DNA of 64,000 nt from an uncultured Clostridia bacterium (GTDB lineage Bacteria; Bacillota; Clostridia; Christensenellales; DTU072). The position numbers and the translations under genes were made by a program. Numbering within the stretch: position 1 is the stretch's first letter; each line of letters starts with the position of its first letter. Below are positions 25,066 through 37,485 of this stretch, in pieces. Where the stretch lies: assembly GCA_944363505.1 (NCBI GenBank), contig CALVUD010000002.1:62001-126000 (forward strand). Direction: 5' to 3'. The notes below the pieces were generated by a model that saw only the letters and a list, made by a program, of their open reading frames with translations, was not told the origin of the DNA and did not search any database.

Positions 25066-25995
25066 TTATCCGATTACGCTCCCTTCCTCTATTTTGTGTC
25101 CTCTGAGATAATCGCTTGCGCTCATAACCTTGCCGCCTTCGCCCTGAACAAGTTCCGCCGTCAGAACGCCGGAGCCGGAGGCGCATTGGATCTTTAGTCC
25201 GCGTTTCGGATCCGAACAAACCACCGTAGCGGGAGCGGCGCCCGCGTCCGCGCCGACAGAAGATCTGATTATTTTTACGATCCTGCCGCGGTATTCGAAA
25301 TACGTTCCGGGAAATCCGTAATACGCGCGCACTTTGTTATGCACGGTTAAGGCGGGAAGCGTAAAGTCGATAAGCCCGTCGGACTTTTTCAGCTTTTTAC
25401 AGTAAGTTGCTTCGCTTTCGTTCTGAGGAGTAAAAACGGCTTTGCCCGATTCCAGTTCGTCAAGCGCTTCGACGACGAGCGAACCAGCGATCACGGCGAG
25501 TTTTTCGAAACATTCTGCGCTGTTTTCGTCGCCTGTAAGTTTTATTTTTGACACCTTTATAACGTCGCCCGCGTCCATTTTCTTTACCGTACGCATCACG
25601 CTGACGCCCGTTTCGGCGTCGCCAGCTTCCAACGCCGCCTGAATGGGCGACGCGCCGCGGTACTTCGGCAAAACAGATGCGTGCGTGTTGATAACGCCGT
25701 AAGGACACAGCGACAGAATTTCGTCGGGCAGCATCTGACCGTAAGAAGCGGTCAGCATGACGTCGGCGTTCAGCGCTTTCAGCGCCTCCGCGCCCTCGCC
25801 TATACGTTCGAACTTAAATAATTCTATGGAGTTTTCCTCGGCGAACAAAGAGACGGGCGAAGGTATGACCCTGCCGTTACGCGCGTTCTTTCTGTCCGGC
25901 TGAGCGACGGCGGCGCATACGGTGTGATGCGAAGCGTACACGGCTTTCAAAACCGTCGCCGAAAAATCGCCCGTGCCCAGAAAAATCACTTTCAT
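25066..25995 (-). CDS. fmt: Methionyl-tRNA formyltransferase
   Basis: The 309-residue protein has the N-terminal formyl-THF domain with Asn103-Thr-His105 in INTHASVLPKYRGASPIQ and the loop GVSVMRTVKKMDAGDVI, plus the C-terminal tRNA-binding domain (RAYYGFPGTYFEYRG). It formylates Met-tRNA-fMet for initiation, and the product is removed by the deformylase encoded next to it. The ATG overlaps the def stop by 4 nt. Confidence 0.97.
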   Translation of the reverse strand: MKVIFLGTGDFSATVLKAVYASHHTVCAAVAQPDRKNARNGRVIPSPVSLFAEENSIELFKFERIGEGAEALKALNADVMLTASYGQMLPDEILSLCPYGVINTHASVLPKYRGASPIQAALEAGDAETGVSVMRTVKKMDAGDVIKVSKIKLTGDENSAECFEKLAVIAGSLVVEALDELESGKAVFTPQNESEATYCKKLKKSDGLIDFTLPALTVHNKVRAYYGFPGTYFEYRGRIVKIIRSSVGADAGAAPATVVCSDPKRGLKIQCASGSGVLTAELVQGEGGKVMSASDYLRGHKIEEGSVIG

Positions 25996-26450
25996 TTTCC
26001 GCGGTACTCCTTATCGATAAAAAGTATGCCGTCCAAATGGTCGGTTTCGTGACAGATCACGCGCGCTTTGAAGCCCAGGGCGTATTCCGAATGCGCCGTG
26101 CCGTTTCTGTCGGTATAATCTATTTTCAGCCGCATGGGTCTGGCGACTTTACAGTTTTTCGAAGAATCCACCGAAAGGCATCCTTCCACGCCAACCTGAA
26201 CGCCCGATTTTTCGCTGACGACGGGATTGATCATTTCGACGATCTCGTCCTCGTCGGGATCGGGTTTGATTATGACGATCCTTTTGGAAACTCCTACCTG
26301 CGGCGCGGCAAGCCCGACGCCGTCGGCTTTGATCATCGTTTCTTTCATATCGTCCAGAAGCGTTTTCACCCTGTCGTCTATGTCCGTGACCTCGCGCGCG
26401 GTGCGCCTTAAGATCGGTTCGCCTTCCTTAAAAATGTTCCTTAGCGCCAT
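25992..26450 (-). CDS. def: Peptide deformylase
   Basis: The 152-residue protein has all three deformylase motifs: GVGLAAPQVG (44-53), EGCLSV (89-94, Cys91 metal ligand) and HETDH (134-138, both His as metal ligands and Glu135 catalytic). The third motif is usually HE(I/L/C)DH, and Thr is a mild variation. It removes the N-formyl group from nascent chains at the ribosome exit. It has a strong GAGGAAGGA ribosome binding site and lies between priA and fmt. Confidence 0.97.
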   Translation of the reverse strand: MALRNIFKEGEPILRRTAREVTDIDDRVKTLLDDMKETMIKADGVGLAAPQVGVSKRIVIIKPDPDEDEIVEMINPVVSEKSGVQVGVEGCLSVDSSKNCKVARPMRLKIDYTDRNGTAHSEYALGFKARVICHETDHLDGILFIDKEYRGK

Positions 26451-26465
26451 ATTCCTTCCTCTTAA

Positions 26466-28649
26466 TTATAACATTTGTTGCGGATTTATTTCCGTAAACA
26501 CGCTTACCTTGCCCGTGGACGCCCTGCCCGCGGCGGCATAAAGCAAAGGGCATATCTCGTCCTCCGCGTCGCAGTCTATCCATATAACCACCTGGTATCT
26601 GTAATATGACTTTAACCGCTTTATGGCGGATTGCATGACCTGGACGCGCATTATTCCCGCACGCTCGTTTTTTAAAGTTACGACCTCTGCTGCCAATGAT
26701 CTCGCGCCCGAACGCGCAAGCTCTTCGGCGTCCGATAAAACCAGCAAGCGTACTATCTTTGTGAAAGGCGGGTACTTCGTCAGCTCCCTCGCCCTGATCT
26801 CGTTATCGTAAAAGCCGCGGTAATCGTAGCTTTTCGCAAACCTGTAGACGTAATGATTCGGGCTGTAAGTCTGCATTACGACCTTGCCCGCCTTGTCGGC
26901 TCTTCCCGCCCGTCCCGACACCTGGGTTATAAGCTGGAAAGTGCGTTCCGCCGAGCGGTAGTCGGAATAATACAACGCTATGTCGGCGTCGATTATCCCC
27001 ACCAAAGTTACGTCCTTGAAGTCGTGTCCTTTGGCTATCATCTGGGTGCCGACCAGTATATCCGCTTCTCCCGACGAAAACTTTGTAAGTATGTCCGTAT
27101 ACGCGTCCCTCAGCCTCGTGGTATCGTTGTCCATACGGATAACGCGCGCGTCCGGGAAAATGCGTTTGGTTTCCTCTTCGAGTTTTTCGGTACCCGTTTT
27201 CCCCTCTTTAAGGTCCGTATATCCGCATTTCGGACAGGCGTCTATACTTTTGAACCTTGCTCCGCAGTAGTGGCAGCGTAAAGTATCGTCCTCGATGTGA
27301 TATGTCAGCGACACGTCGCAATCGGGGCATTTGGGCACGAATCCGCAGTTACGGCACCTTAAAAAGGAAGCGTATCCTCTGCGGTTCAAAAACAGCATTA
27401 CCTGATTTTTTTCTTTCAGCGCGAGGTCGATCTCTCGGACCAGCCTCGACGAAAACAGTCCGAGATTGCCTTTTCTGATCTCCTCGCGCATATCTACCGT
27501 TTCGATCAACGGCAGTTCCCTGGCGTTCACCCTTTCGGGCATTTCGACGAGAACGTATTCCCCGTTCAACGCCTTGTAATAGCTTTCCACCGAAGGCGTC
27601 GCGGAACCCAGCACGAGCTTTGCTCCGTTATATTTTGCCCTGAATTCGGCTATTTCCGAAGTGAAGTATCTGGGATTGGACTCCGATATATAGCTCGAAT
27701 CGTGTTCCTCGTCCATTATTATCACCCCGACGTCCTTCAGCGGAGCGAATATCGCCGAGCGCGCTCCGAGCGCGACTTTGGCTTCGCCGCGCCTTAAGCG
27801 CATCCATTCGTCGAAGCGTTCTCCGTCCGAAAGTCCGCTGTGCTGTATGCTGACAGTCGAACCGAAACGCGCGCGGAAAATTCCGAGCATCTGGGGCGTC
27901 AAAGCTATTTCGGGTACCAGCATTATCGCCGTTTTACCGCGTCCTAACGCGTCTTCTATAACGCGCATGTAAACTTCGGTTTTCCCCGAACCCGTTACGC
28001 CGTGCAATAAAAACGTGCCGTCCGAGGAAATTATTTTGTCTGCGACCGCCTGTTGCGCTTTTGTCAGAACGGGTCTGTTCCCCTTAACCGACATGCTTAC
28101 CGGGGTCCTGGATTCGCCGACCGCCTCTTTGAATATCAGTCCGGCTTCGGTCAGCGCTTTTATTGTGGAAGAAGCGTACTTCTCCAAAACGACGCGCTCC
28201 GGAAGACTTTTCGCTTCGTACAATTCTTTGTATAAAGCGCGCTGAGCTTTTGCCCTGAGAGGTATCGACTCGTATTCCTTTCCGAAATCCTTGTCAAGGT
28301 TAGCGAACAAATGATTCCTTAAAAGTTCTCTGACCCTGCCACCGCGCAGTTTCCCCGGAATAAAGAGCCTGAAACAGTCCGCGTAACGCAGATTCTTTTT
28401 CCGCATAAACTCCGTCAGCGCGATAAATTCGGGCAGGATCAACGGCTCGGGATCGAGTCTTTTTTCGATAGCTTTCAGCGTATGCGAAGTCGTCGGATTT
28501 TCTTTCAGCCCGACAACGACGCCTTCGAGTTTCTGCCTGCCGAACGGCACCAGAACCCTGTCGCCCGCCGATACGCTTCCGTCGGCAATATAGTCGAAAA
28601 CTTTATCGACGTCGGAACTGGAAATGTCAACGACGACTTCGGCGATCAT
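26466..28649 (-). CDS. priA: Primosomal replication restart helicase PriA
   Basis: The 727-residue protein has an N-terminal DNA-binding domain (1-105), Walker A GVTGSGKTEVY (217-227), DEEHDSSY as motif II, then paired zinc clusters (CRNCGFVPKCPDC, HYCG, CPKCG) at about 435-480 and the motif VI region ITQVSGRAGRADKAG. It recognises abandoned forks and reloads the replicative helicase. The ATG overlaps the coaBC stop by 4 nt. Order and length are typical. Confidence 0.97.
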   Translation of the reverse strand: MIAEVVVDISSSDVDKVFDYIADGSVSAGDRVLVPFGRQKLEGVVVGLKENPTTSHTLKAIEKRLDPEPLILPEFIALTEFMRKKNLRYADCFRLFIPGKLRGGRVRELLRNHLFANLDKDFGKEYESIPLRAKAQRALYKELYEAKSLPERVVLEKYASSTIKALTEAGLIFKEAVGESRTPVSMSVKGNRPVLTKAQQAVADKIISSDGTFLLHGVTGSGKTEVYMRVIEDALGRGKTAIMLVPEIALTPQMLGIFRARFGSTVSIQHSGLSDGERFDEWMRLRRGEAKVALGARSAIFAPLKDVGVIIMDEEHDSSYISESNPRYFTSEIAEFRAKYNGAKLVLGSATPSVESYYKALNGEYVLVEMPERVNARELPLIETVDMREEIRKGNLGLFSSRLVREIDLALKEKNQVMLFLNRRGYASFLRCRNCGFVPKCPDCDVSLTYHIEDDTLRCHYCGARFKSIDACPKCGYTDLKEGKTGTEKLEEETKRIFPDARVIRMDNDTTRLRDAYTDILTKFSSGEADILVGTQMIAKGHDFKDVTLVGIIDADIALYYSDYRSAERTFQLITQVSGRAGRADKAGKVVMQTYSPNHYVYRFAKSYDYRGFYDNEIRARELTKYPPFTKIVRLLVLSDAEELARSGARSLAAEVVTLKNERAGIMRVQVMQSAIKRLKSYYRYQVVIWIDCDAEDEICPLLYAAAGRASTGKVSVFTEINPQQML

Positions 28650-29818
28650 AAATTCTTTACGGCGTCGAGAATGACATCGGCAAGCTCGCGCTTGGACATC
28701 TTTTCGAGAGCCGTCATCGCTCCGCCCGCTTCTATAAGCGTGGCAACGTTGGTATCCACGTCAAATCCCGCGCCCTCTGTCGTAACGTCGTTGGATACGA
28801 TCAGATCTGCGTTCTTGGCTTTTAGCTTTTTTGTCGCGTTTTTTATAAGATCTTCCGTTTCCGCGGCAAACACAACGAGTTTCGTGGCTCCCTTATCTTT
28901 CCCTACCGCGGCGGCGATGTCGGGGTTTTTAACGAGTTCCAGGGTCAGCTTCTCCGCCTTGATTTTTGAGGGCGAATAGTTACCGACTTTGTAATCTCCC
29001 GGAGCCGCCGCCATTACGACGACGTCGGCGCGACGAAATTCGGAAAGAGTTTTTTCGTACATTTCCATAGTCGTGCCCACCCTGATTATTTCTGCATTTG
29101 CGGGTAACGGCGCCGTCATGTAACCAGCGATAAAAATAACTTTTGCGCCTCTTTCCGCGGCGGCGTCGGCTATCGCCGCGCCCATTTTGCCCGACGAACG
29201 GTTGGAAATAAACCTGACCCCGTCTATCGCCTCGCGGGTTGCGCCGGCGGTAACGAGTACGGTTTTTCCGCGGTAATCGGCTATCGGCGTAAGGAATTTA
29301 TCGACTTCGGCGACTATATCCTCGGGTTCGCTCATTCTGCCCGCCCCGCTTACGCCGCACGCCAACATTCCGGATTCCGGTCCTATAAATCTGTAACCGA
29401 GCCTCGTCAGTTTTTCTATATTGGACTGAGTAACGGGGTTTTCGTACATGTTCACGTTCATCGCGGGACATACGAACACCGGTCTTTTGGTCGCGGCGAC
29501 GGTCGTTGAAAGCATGTCGTCGCATATACCCGAGGCAATTTTCGCTATAAAGTTGGCGGTGGCGGGCGCGACGACGAACGCCGAAGCGAGTTCGGCATAG
29601 CTGATATGTTCTATTTCGAATTCGCGCGTTTTGTCGAAAGTATCGATCACTACCTTGTTGTGGCTGATACTTTCGAAAGTCAGCGGCGTGACGAATTCGG
29701 CGGCGTTTTTGGTCATCACCACCCTGACGTCATACCCGAGACGCCTGAAACGCGAAACGATCTCGCAGCTTTTATAGGCGGCTATGCCGCCCGTAACGCC
29801 CAGTATTACCGTCTTCAT
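28646..29818 (-). CDS. coaBC: Bifunctional phosphopantothenoylcysteine decarboxylase / phosphopantothenate-cysteine ligase
   Basis: The 390-residue fusion has an N-terminal CoaC flavoprotein domain with [10 protein letters not shown] (7-16), His71, CPAMN (117-121) and the flap GMLACG with catalytic Cys154. The C-terminal CoaB domain shows [21 protein letters not shown] and ends near residue 390. Together they convert 4'-phosphopantothenate to 4'-phosphopantetheine for coenzyme A. The start codon overlaps the rpoZ stop by one base (TAATG). Confidence 0.97.
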   Translation of the reverse strand: MKTVILGVTGGIAAYKSCEIVSRFRRLGYDVRVVMTKNAAEFVTPLTFESISHNKVVIDTFDKTREFEIEHISYAELASAFVVAPATANFIAKIASGICDDMLSTTVAATKRPVFVCPAMNVNMYENPVTQSNIEKLTRLGYRFIGPESGMLACGVSGAGRMSEPEDIVAEVDKFLTPIADYRGKTVLVTAGATREAIDGVRFISNRSSGKMGAAIADAAAERGAKVIFIAGYMTAPLPANAEIIRVGTTMEMYEKTLSEFRRADVVVMAAAPGDYKVGNYSPSKIKAEKLTLELVKNPDIAAAVGKDKGATKLVVFAAETEDLIKNATKKLKAKNADLIVSNDVTTEGAGFDVDTNVATLIEAGGAMTALEKMSKRELADVILDAVKNL

Positions 29819-30015
29819 TATTTATTGACGATAATCTTGATCTTGCCGTCGTAAATTTCCTTTGCGGCATAGGAAACGGCTTTGAGCCCGGATTCTTCCA
29901 GCTCCTTGGATTCCATGTCCAGCAGGTCTTTTGCGCGTTTGGTGATACCTACCACGAGCGCATAGCGGCAAGGCGCCTTTTTGATGAGTTTGTCAATCGG
30001 GGGATCGATCATCAT
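29818..30015 (-). CDS. rpoZ: DNA-directed RNA polymerase omega subunit
   Basis: The 65-residue protein has the omega pattern DPPIDKLIKKAPCRYALVVG..TKRAKDL and GLKAVSYAAKEIYDGKI. Omega stabilises beta-prime in RNA polymerase. AAGGAG lies about 11 nt before the first of two adjacent ATGs; the second gives a better spacing to nothing else, so the first is kept. gmk, which usually lies just upstream, is absent here. Confidence 0.95.
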   Translation of the reverse strand: MMIDPPIDKLIKKAPCRYALVVGITKRAKDLLDMESKELEESGLKAVSYAAKEIYDGKIKIIVNK

Positions 30016-30047
30016 AATTATGTTTCTCCTTTTCTACGGATTGTTTT

Positions 30048-30917
30048 TTATTCTACGTTCTGTATCTGTTCGCGTATCGTTTCCACGACGTTTTTCAGCT
30101 CCAGCACGCGTTTGGTGATATATATATCGTTGCATTTGCTGCCGATGGTGTTGACCTCTCTGACCGCTTCCTGGGTCAGAAAATCGAGCTTCTTGCCTTT
30201 CGCGCCGTGGGCGGCTACAATTTCGCGGTAGTTTTCTATATGACTGTTCAGTCTGGTTATTTCCTCGTCGATAGCCACTCTGTCGGCGTAAACGGCTATT
30301 TCGCCAAGCAGCCTGTTTTCGTCTATCTGAACGTCCTCGAAAGCTTCCGTTACGCGCTCCCTGAGCTTTTCGCGGTGTTCCTTTACCGCTTCGGGCGCGC
30401 GGAGAGCGATTTCGTCCAACAGCGTTTTCATGGTAGCGACCTTGTCTAAAAGATCCTTTTCGAGACGTTTGCCTTCGGCAAGACGCATTTCTCCGAGCGC
30501 TTTCGCCGCAGACAGCGCCGCTTCGTATACTACACGATTCAGAAGGTCGTCGCCCTCGTCGGGTTCCATGGACTCCACCATATCGGGCACGCGCAGAATG
30601 ACCGACGCCGTAACGTCGTCGGCAAAACCGAGACTAACCAGCTTTGCGGCTATCTTTTTATAGTCCGCCGCCAGTTTTTCGTTCAGTGCGAGCCGTCCGC
30701 TGTCTCTGCCGTCCTCCACGTTCATGAACACGTCCACATGACCGCGGGAAACCTCTGAAGTAAGCGCTTCGCGTATGATCTTTTCGGCGAATTGGTAGCA
30801 TCTTGGCAGTTTGAAAGCTATATCCAGAAAACGGTGATTGACGCTTTTGAATTCCACCGTTACTTTCAGACCGTCCTTTTCGGCAATCCCCTTGCCGTAA
30901 CCCGTCATACTGAACAT
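30048..30917 (-). CDS. YicC family endoribonuclease
   Basis: The 289-residue protein starts with the signature MFSMTGYGKGIAEKDGLKVTVEFKSVNHRFLDI and ends with LDFLTQEAVREVNTIGSKCNDIYITKRVLELK..VETIREQIQNVE, both diagnostic of YicC/YloC. Members act as endoribonucleases in RNA turnover. GGAGGAG precedes the ATG. In Bacillus the order is yloC-remA-gmk-rpoZ, while here yicC is followed by rpoZ after 32 nt, so remA and gmk are missing from the site. Confidence 0.95.
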   Translation of the reverse strand: MFSMTGYGKGIAEKDGLKVTVEFKSVNHRFLDIAFKLPRCYQFAEKIIREALTSEVSRGHVDVFMNVEDGRDSGRLALNEKLAADYKKIAAKLVSLGFADDVTASVILRVPDMVESMEPDEGDDLLNRVVYEAALSAAKALGEMRLAEGKRLEKDLLDKVATMKTLLDEIALRAPEAVKEHREKLRERVTEAFEDVQIDENRLLGEIAVYADRVAIDEEITRLNSHIENYREIVAAHGAKGKKLDFLTQEAVREVNTIGSKCNDIYITKRVLELKNVVETIREQIQNVE

Positions 30918-30919
30918 AT

Positions 30920-31879
30920 TTACTCCTCCGAATTCAACAGTTCGTCGGCTACAGGACCCAGTTCTCTTCTGCCCGCAGACGACACGATATATTTGGATTT
31001 GTCCGACGTAACCTTTCCTATAACTTTGGCAGGAACACCGGCAGCGGTAAGTTTAGGCGCAAGCTTTTCCCCGGCAGGCACGGCGACAATCAGCGAGCCG
31101 CTCGACAGGCACCTCAACGGATCTACTTTCGTCAGACGACAAAGCTTTCGCGTCAGTGGGTCCACCGGTATCTCGTCGGCGTATATGACGACGCCGGCGT
31201 CCGCGCCGCATGCGGCTTCCCATACCGCGTTCTCGACGCCGCCCTCGGTAACGTCGTGCATATAGGCGGATTTTGTCAGCTTCGCGACGGCTTTACAGTC
31301 TCCGACCACGCTCAGCATATCCCTGAATGTCGATATCCTTGCGCGTTCGTTGTCGTCGAGAGAGACGTTTTCCCTTTCGGAGATCAGTACGGCGGCTTCG
31401 ATGGCGGCGCTCTTGGTCAGAATGATCTCGTCGCCCGCCAGCGGTTTTCTGGGCGTGAAACCCGATATCTCTTTTGCCAGCGCGACGGCGTTGACGACGG
31501 GTCTGGTTACCGCGGAAGAAAATTCGCTGTGTCCGCCGGCTATCTCGGCGTTCAGCTTTACGCATTCCCTTTCCGCTCCCGACATTATCCTGCCGAGGTC
31601 CTCTTTCGTCGCGCCGAGGGGTAAAATAACGGTCAGCAAAAACGCCACGGGTTCACCGCCTGCCGCCGCAACGTCGTTTGCGGCGACGTTTATCGCCAAG
31701 GCTCCTATATCGTCGCATTTACCCGTGATCGGGTCGGTGTGCACCAAAACGGCGCCGCAATCCAGCTTTGCCGCGTCCTGTCCCATCGCCGCGGAAAGTT
31801 TTACCTCCGCGCGGCGGTGTCCGATGATGTCGAAAACGTGTTCTTTAAGTTCTTTTTCGTCTGCTTTTCTTTCGCGCAC
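30920..31879 (-). CDS. AIR synthase-like (HypE/PurM superfamily) protein, leaderless
   Basis: The 319-residue protein has the PurM/HypE/ThiL two-domain fold: an N-terminal ATP-binding half with MGQDAAKLD and HTDPITG, the segment INVAANDVAAAGGEPVAFLLTVILP, and a C-terminal half with HDVTEGGVENAVWEAA. The family is described as AIR synthase-like; its substrate is unknown. GTG at 31879 is the only start that includes the conserved N-terminal helix (ELKEHVFDIIGHRRAEV). It sits 6 nt after a perfect TATAAT, so the mRNA appears to lack a 5' UTR, and no Shine-Dalgarno is present. It heads the operon leading to rpe. HypE itself is unlikely, as the C-terminal Cys is missing. Confidence 0.85.
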   Translation of the reverse strand: MRERKADEKELKEHVFDIIGHRRAEVKLSAAMGQDAAKLDCGAVLVHTDPITGKCDDIGALAINVAANDVAAAGGEPVAFLLTVILPLGATKEDLGRIMSGAERECVKLNAEIAGGHSEFSSAVTRPVVNAVALAKEISGFTPRKPLAGDEIILTKSAAIEAAVLISERENVSLDDNERARISTFRDMLSVVGDCKAVAKLTKSAYMHDVTEGGVENAVWEAACGADAGVVIYADEIPVDPLTRKLCRLTKVDPLRCLSSGSLIVAVPAGEKLAPKLTAAGVPAKVIGKVTSDKSKYIVSSAGRRELGPVADELLNSEE

Positions 31880-31885
31880 GCCTAA

Positions 31886-31913
31886 ATTATATACTCCGCA
31901 CGCGAATTGTAAA
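31886..31913 (-). promoter_or_regulatory. Promoter of the yicC-to-rpe operon, adjacent to a GTG start
   Basis: TTTACA (31908-31913), a 16-nt spacer and TATAAT (31886-31891) are followed after exactly 6 nt by the GTG at 31877-31879. The expected transcription start coincides with the first codon. Confidence 0.85.
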
Positions 31914-31927
31914 GCGATTTTTAAATT

Positions 31928-36104
<4,177 letters not shown>

Positions 36105-36108
<4 letters not shown>

Positions 36109-37109
36109 TTATTCAAAACCGTTCCTTCGCAGTACCAGTCGTATCCAAGATACTTTTTCATTTCTTCTATCGCGTAAGTGTCCGTCATCGAAGCCATATA
36201 ATCTACGACGGCGCGCGTAAGGTCGTTTGCAAGTTCGAGATAAAGCCTCGGAATGTTCTCCGGCGCGGACATATAAAAATCGAACAGCCGGCTGAGCCAT
36301 TCCTTTGCTCTGGCCTCCTCGCGTATGGCGTCTTCGGCAAGATACACGTTTTCGAACATGAACTTCCTGAGCACGGCGGTGGCTTCGGAAAAAGTCGCGG
36401 ACTGCATCACCTTGGGCTTGTTTAAAGAGTTTTCGACGACGTCTTTTACCATGTTGTTTATTCGGTCGCGCTTGCCGACGCCGAGCACTTTTACCGCGGC
36501 AGCGGGAAGACCGTCCTCGGACAACAGTCCCGCCCTGACGGCGTCGTCGATGTCGTGATTGAGGTACGCCACCCTGTCGGCTATCTGAATGATCCTGCCT
36601 TCGAGGGTAGCGGGAGTTCCCGAACCGCGGTGCTCGCGTATTCCGTCCACCACCTCGCGGGTAAGGTTTAAACCCTGTCCGTCGTTTTCCAGCACGGTAA
36701 CCACCCTGACGCTCTGTTCGTTATGCTCGAATCCTCCGCCCAAAGTGCTTAGAACCCTTTCGCCTATGTGCCCGAAGGGCGTATGTCCGAGATCGTGTCC
36801 CCAGGCGATCGCTTCGGTCAGATCCTCGTTGAGTTTCAGACACCTCGCTATAGTCCTCGCTATCTGCATGACCTCGATCGTATGGGTCATTCGCGTGCGG
36901 TAGTGATCGCCCTGCGGCGCCACGAAGACCTGGGTCTTGTGCTTCAAGCGTCTGAACGCCTTGCTGTGAATTATCCTGTCGCGGTCGCGCTGAAATTCCG
37001 TGCGCATGGGACAAGACGTTTCGTACCTTTCCCTGCCCGCGCTAAGGTCGGATCTCACCGCATACGGGCTGAGATACTCTTTTTCGGCTGCCAGAAATTC
37101 TTCTTTCAT
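36105..37109 (-). CDS. dgt: Deoxyguanosinetriphosphate triphosphohydrolase-like protein
   Basis: The 334-residue HD-domain dNTPase has GDHYRTRMTHTIEVMQIAR (67-85), HD at 105-106 in AIAWGHDLGHTPFGHIGE, and DIDDAV with the late Asp ligand. It hydrolyses dNTPs to nucleosides and tripolyphosphate. In many clostridia it precedes dnaG-rpoD; here it heads dgt-pcrA-ligA instead. A promoter (37131-37160) and GGGAG before the ATG are present. It is divergent from the LRR protein. Confidence 0.93.
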
Positions 37110-37130
37110 ATAACTCCCGATATTTGTAAA

Positions 37131-37160
37131 ATTTTAACATATTCGCGCGCGTAAAGTCAA
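37131..37160 (-). promoter_or_regulatory. Sigma-A promoter of dgt-pcrA-ligA
   Basis: TTGACT (37155-37160), an 18-nt spacer and TAAAAT (37131-37136) on the minus strand lie about 22 nt upstream of dgt. Unlike the leaderless genes in the window, this one leaves room for a Shine-Dalgarno. Confidence 0.7.
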
Positions 37161-37377
37161 CGAACGGAATTCAAATCTGCGGCGAGTCTGTCCGTCTGAA
37201 GATTATGATTCTTCGAAAAATAATATTTTTGTATCTTCAGATACAGTATCAACCAAATTCAAACACTTTATTAAAACGAGCGAAACTGTTTAGAATATTT
37301 GACCAAAGCATATTTTCGGAAATACCGGCCTGTCGGCTTAGACGTCGGGCAAAAGGCATTACCGCAGATAACGCATG
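37161..37377. other. Non-coding part of the dgt / LRR divergent gap
   Basis: The 376-bp gap between dgt and the LRR gene carries both promoters at its ends. The middle holds no convincing gene. One 9-bp perfect inverted repeat stands out (TCTGAAGAT at 37195-37203 and ATCTTCAGA at 37233-37241); it could be a regulatory hairpin or a pair of binding sites. Confidence 0.4.
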
Positions 37378-37406
37378 TTGACTATTACGGTTACGTCATA
37401 TATAAT
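37378..37406 (+). promoter_or_regulatory. Sigma-A promoter of the LRR surface protein
   Basis: TTGACT (37378-37383), a 17-nt spacer and TATAAT (37401-37406). The leader would be about 73 nt. Confidence 0.85.
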
Positions 37407-37485
37407 ATAAGTAGCATTAAAATAATTATTTTAGTTTCCTATGCACTTTTGCGCTTTCGGAAACTATAAATATCAGGAGAGAGAG

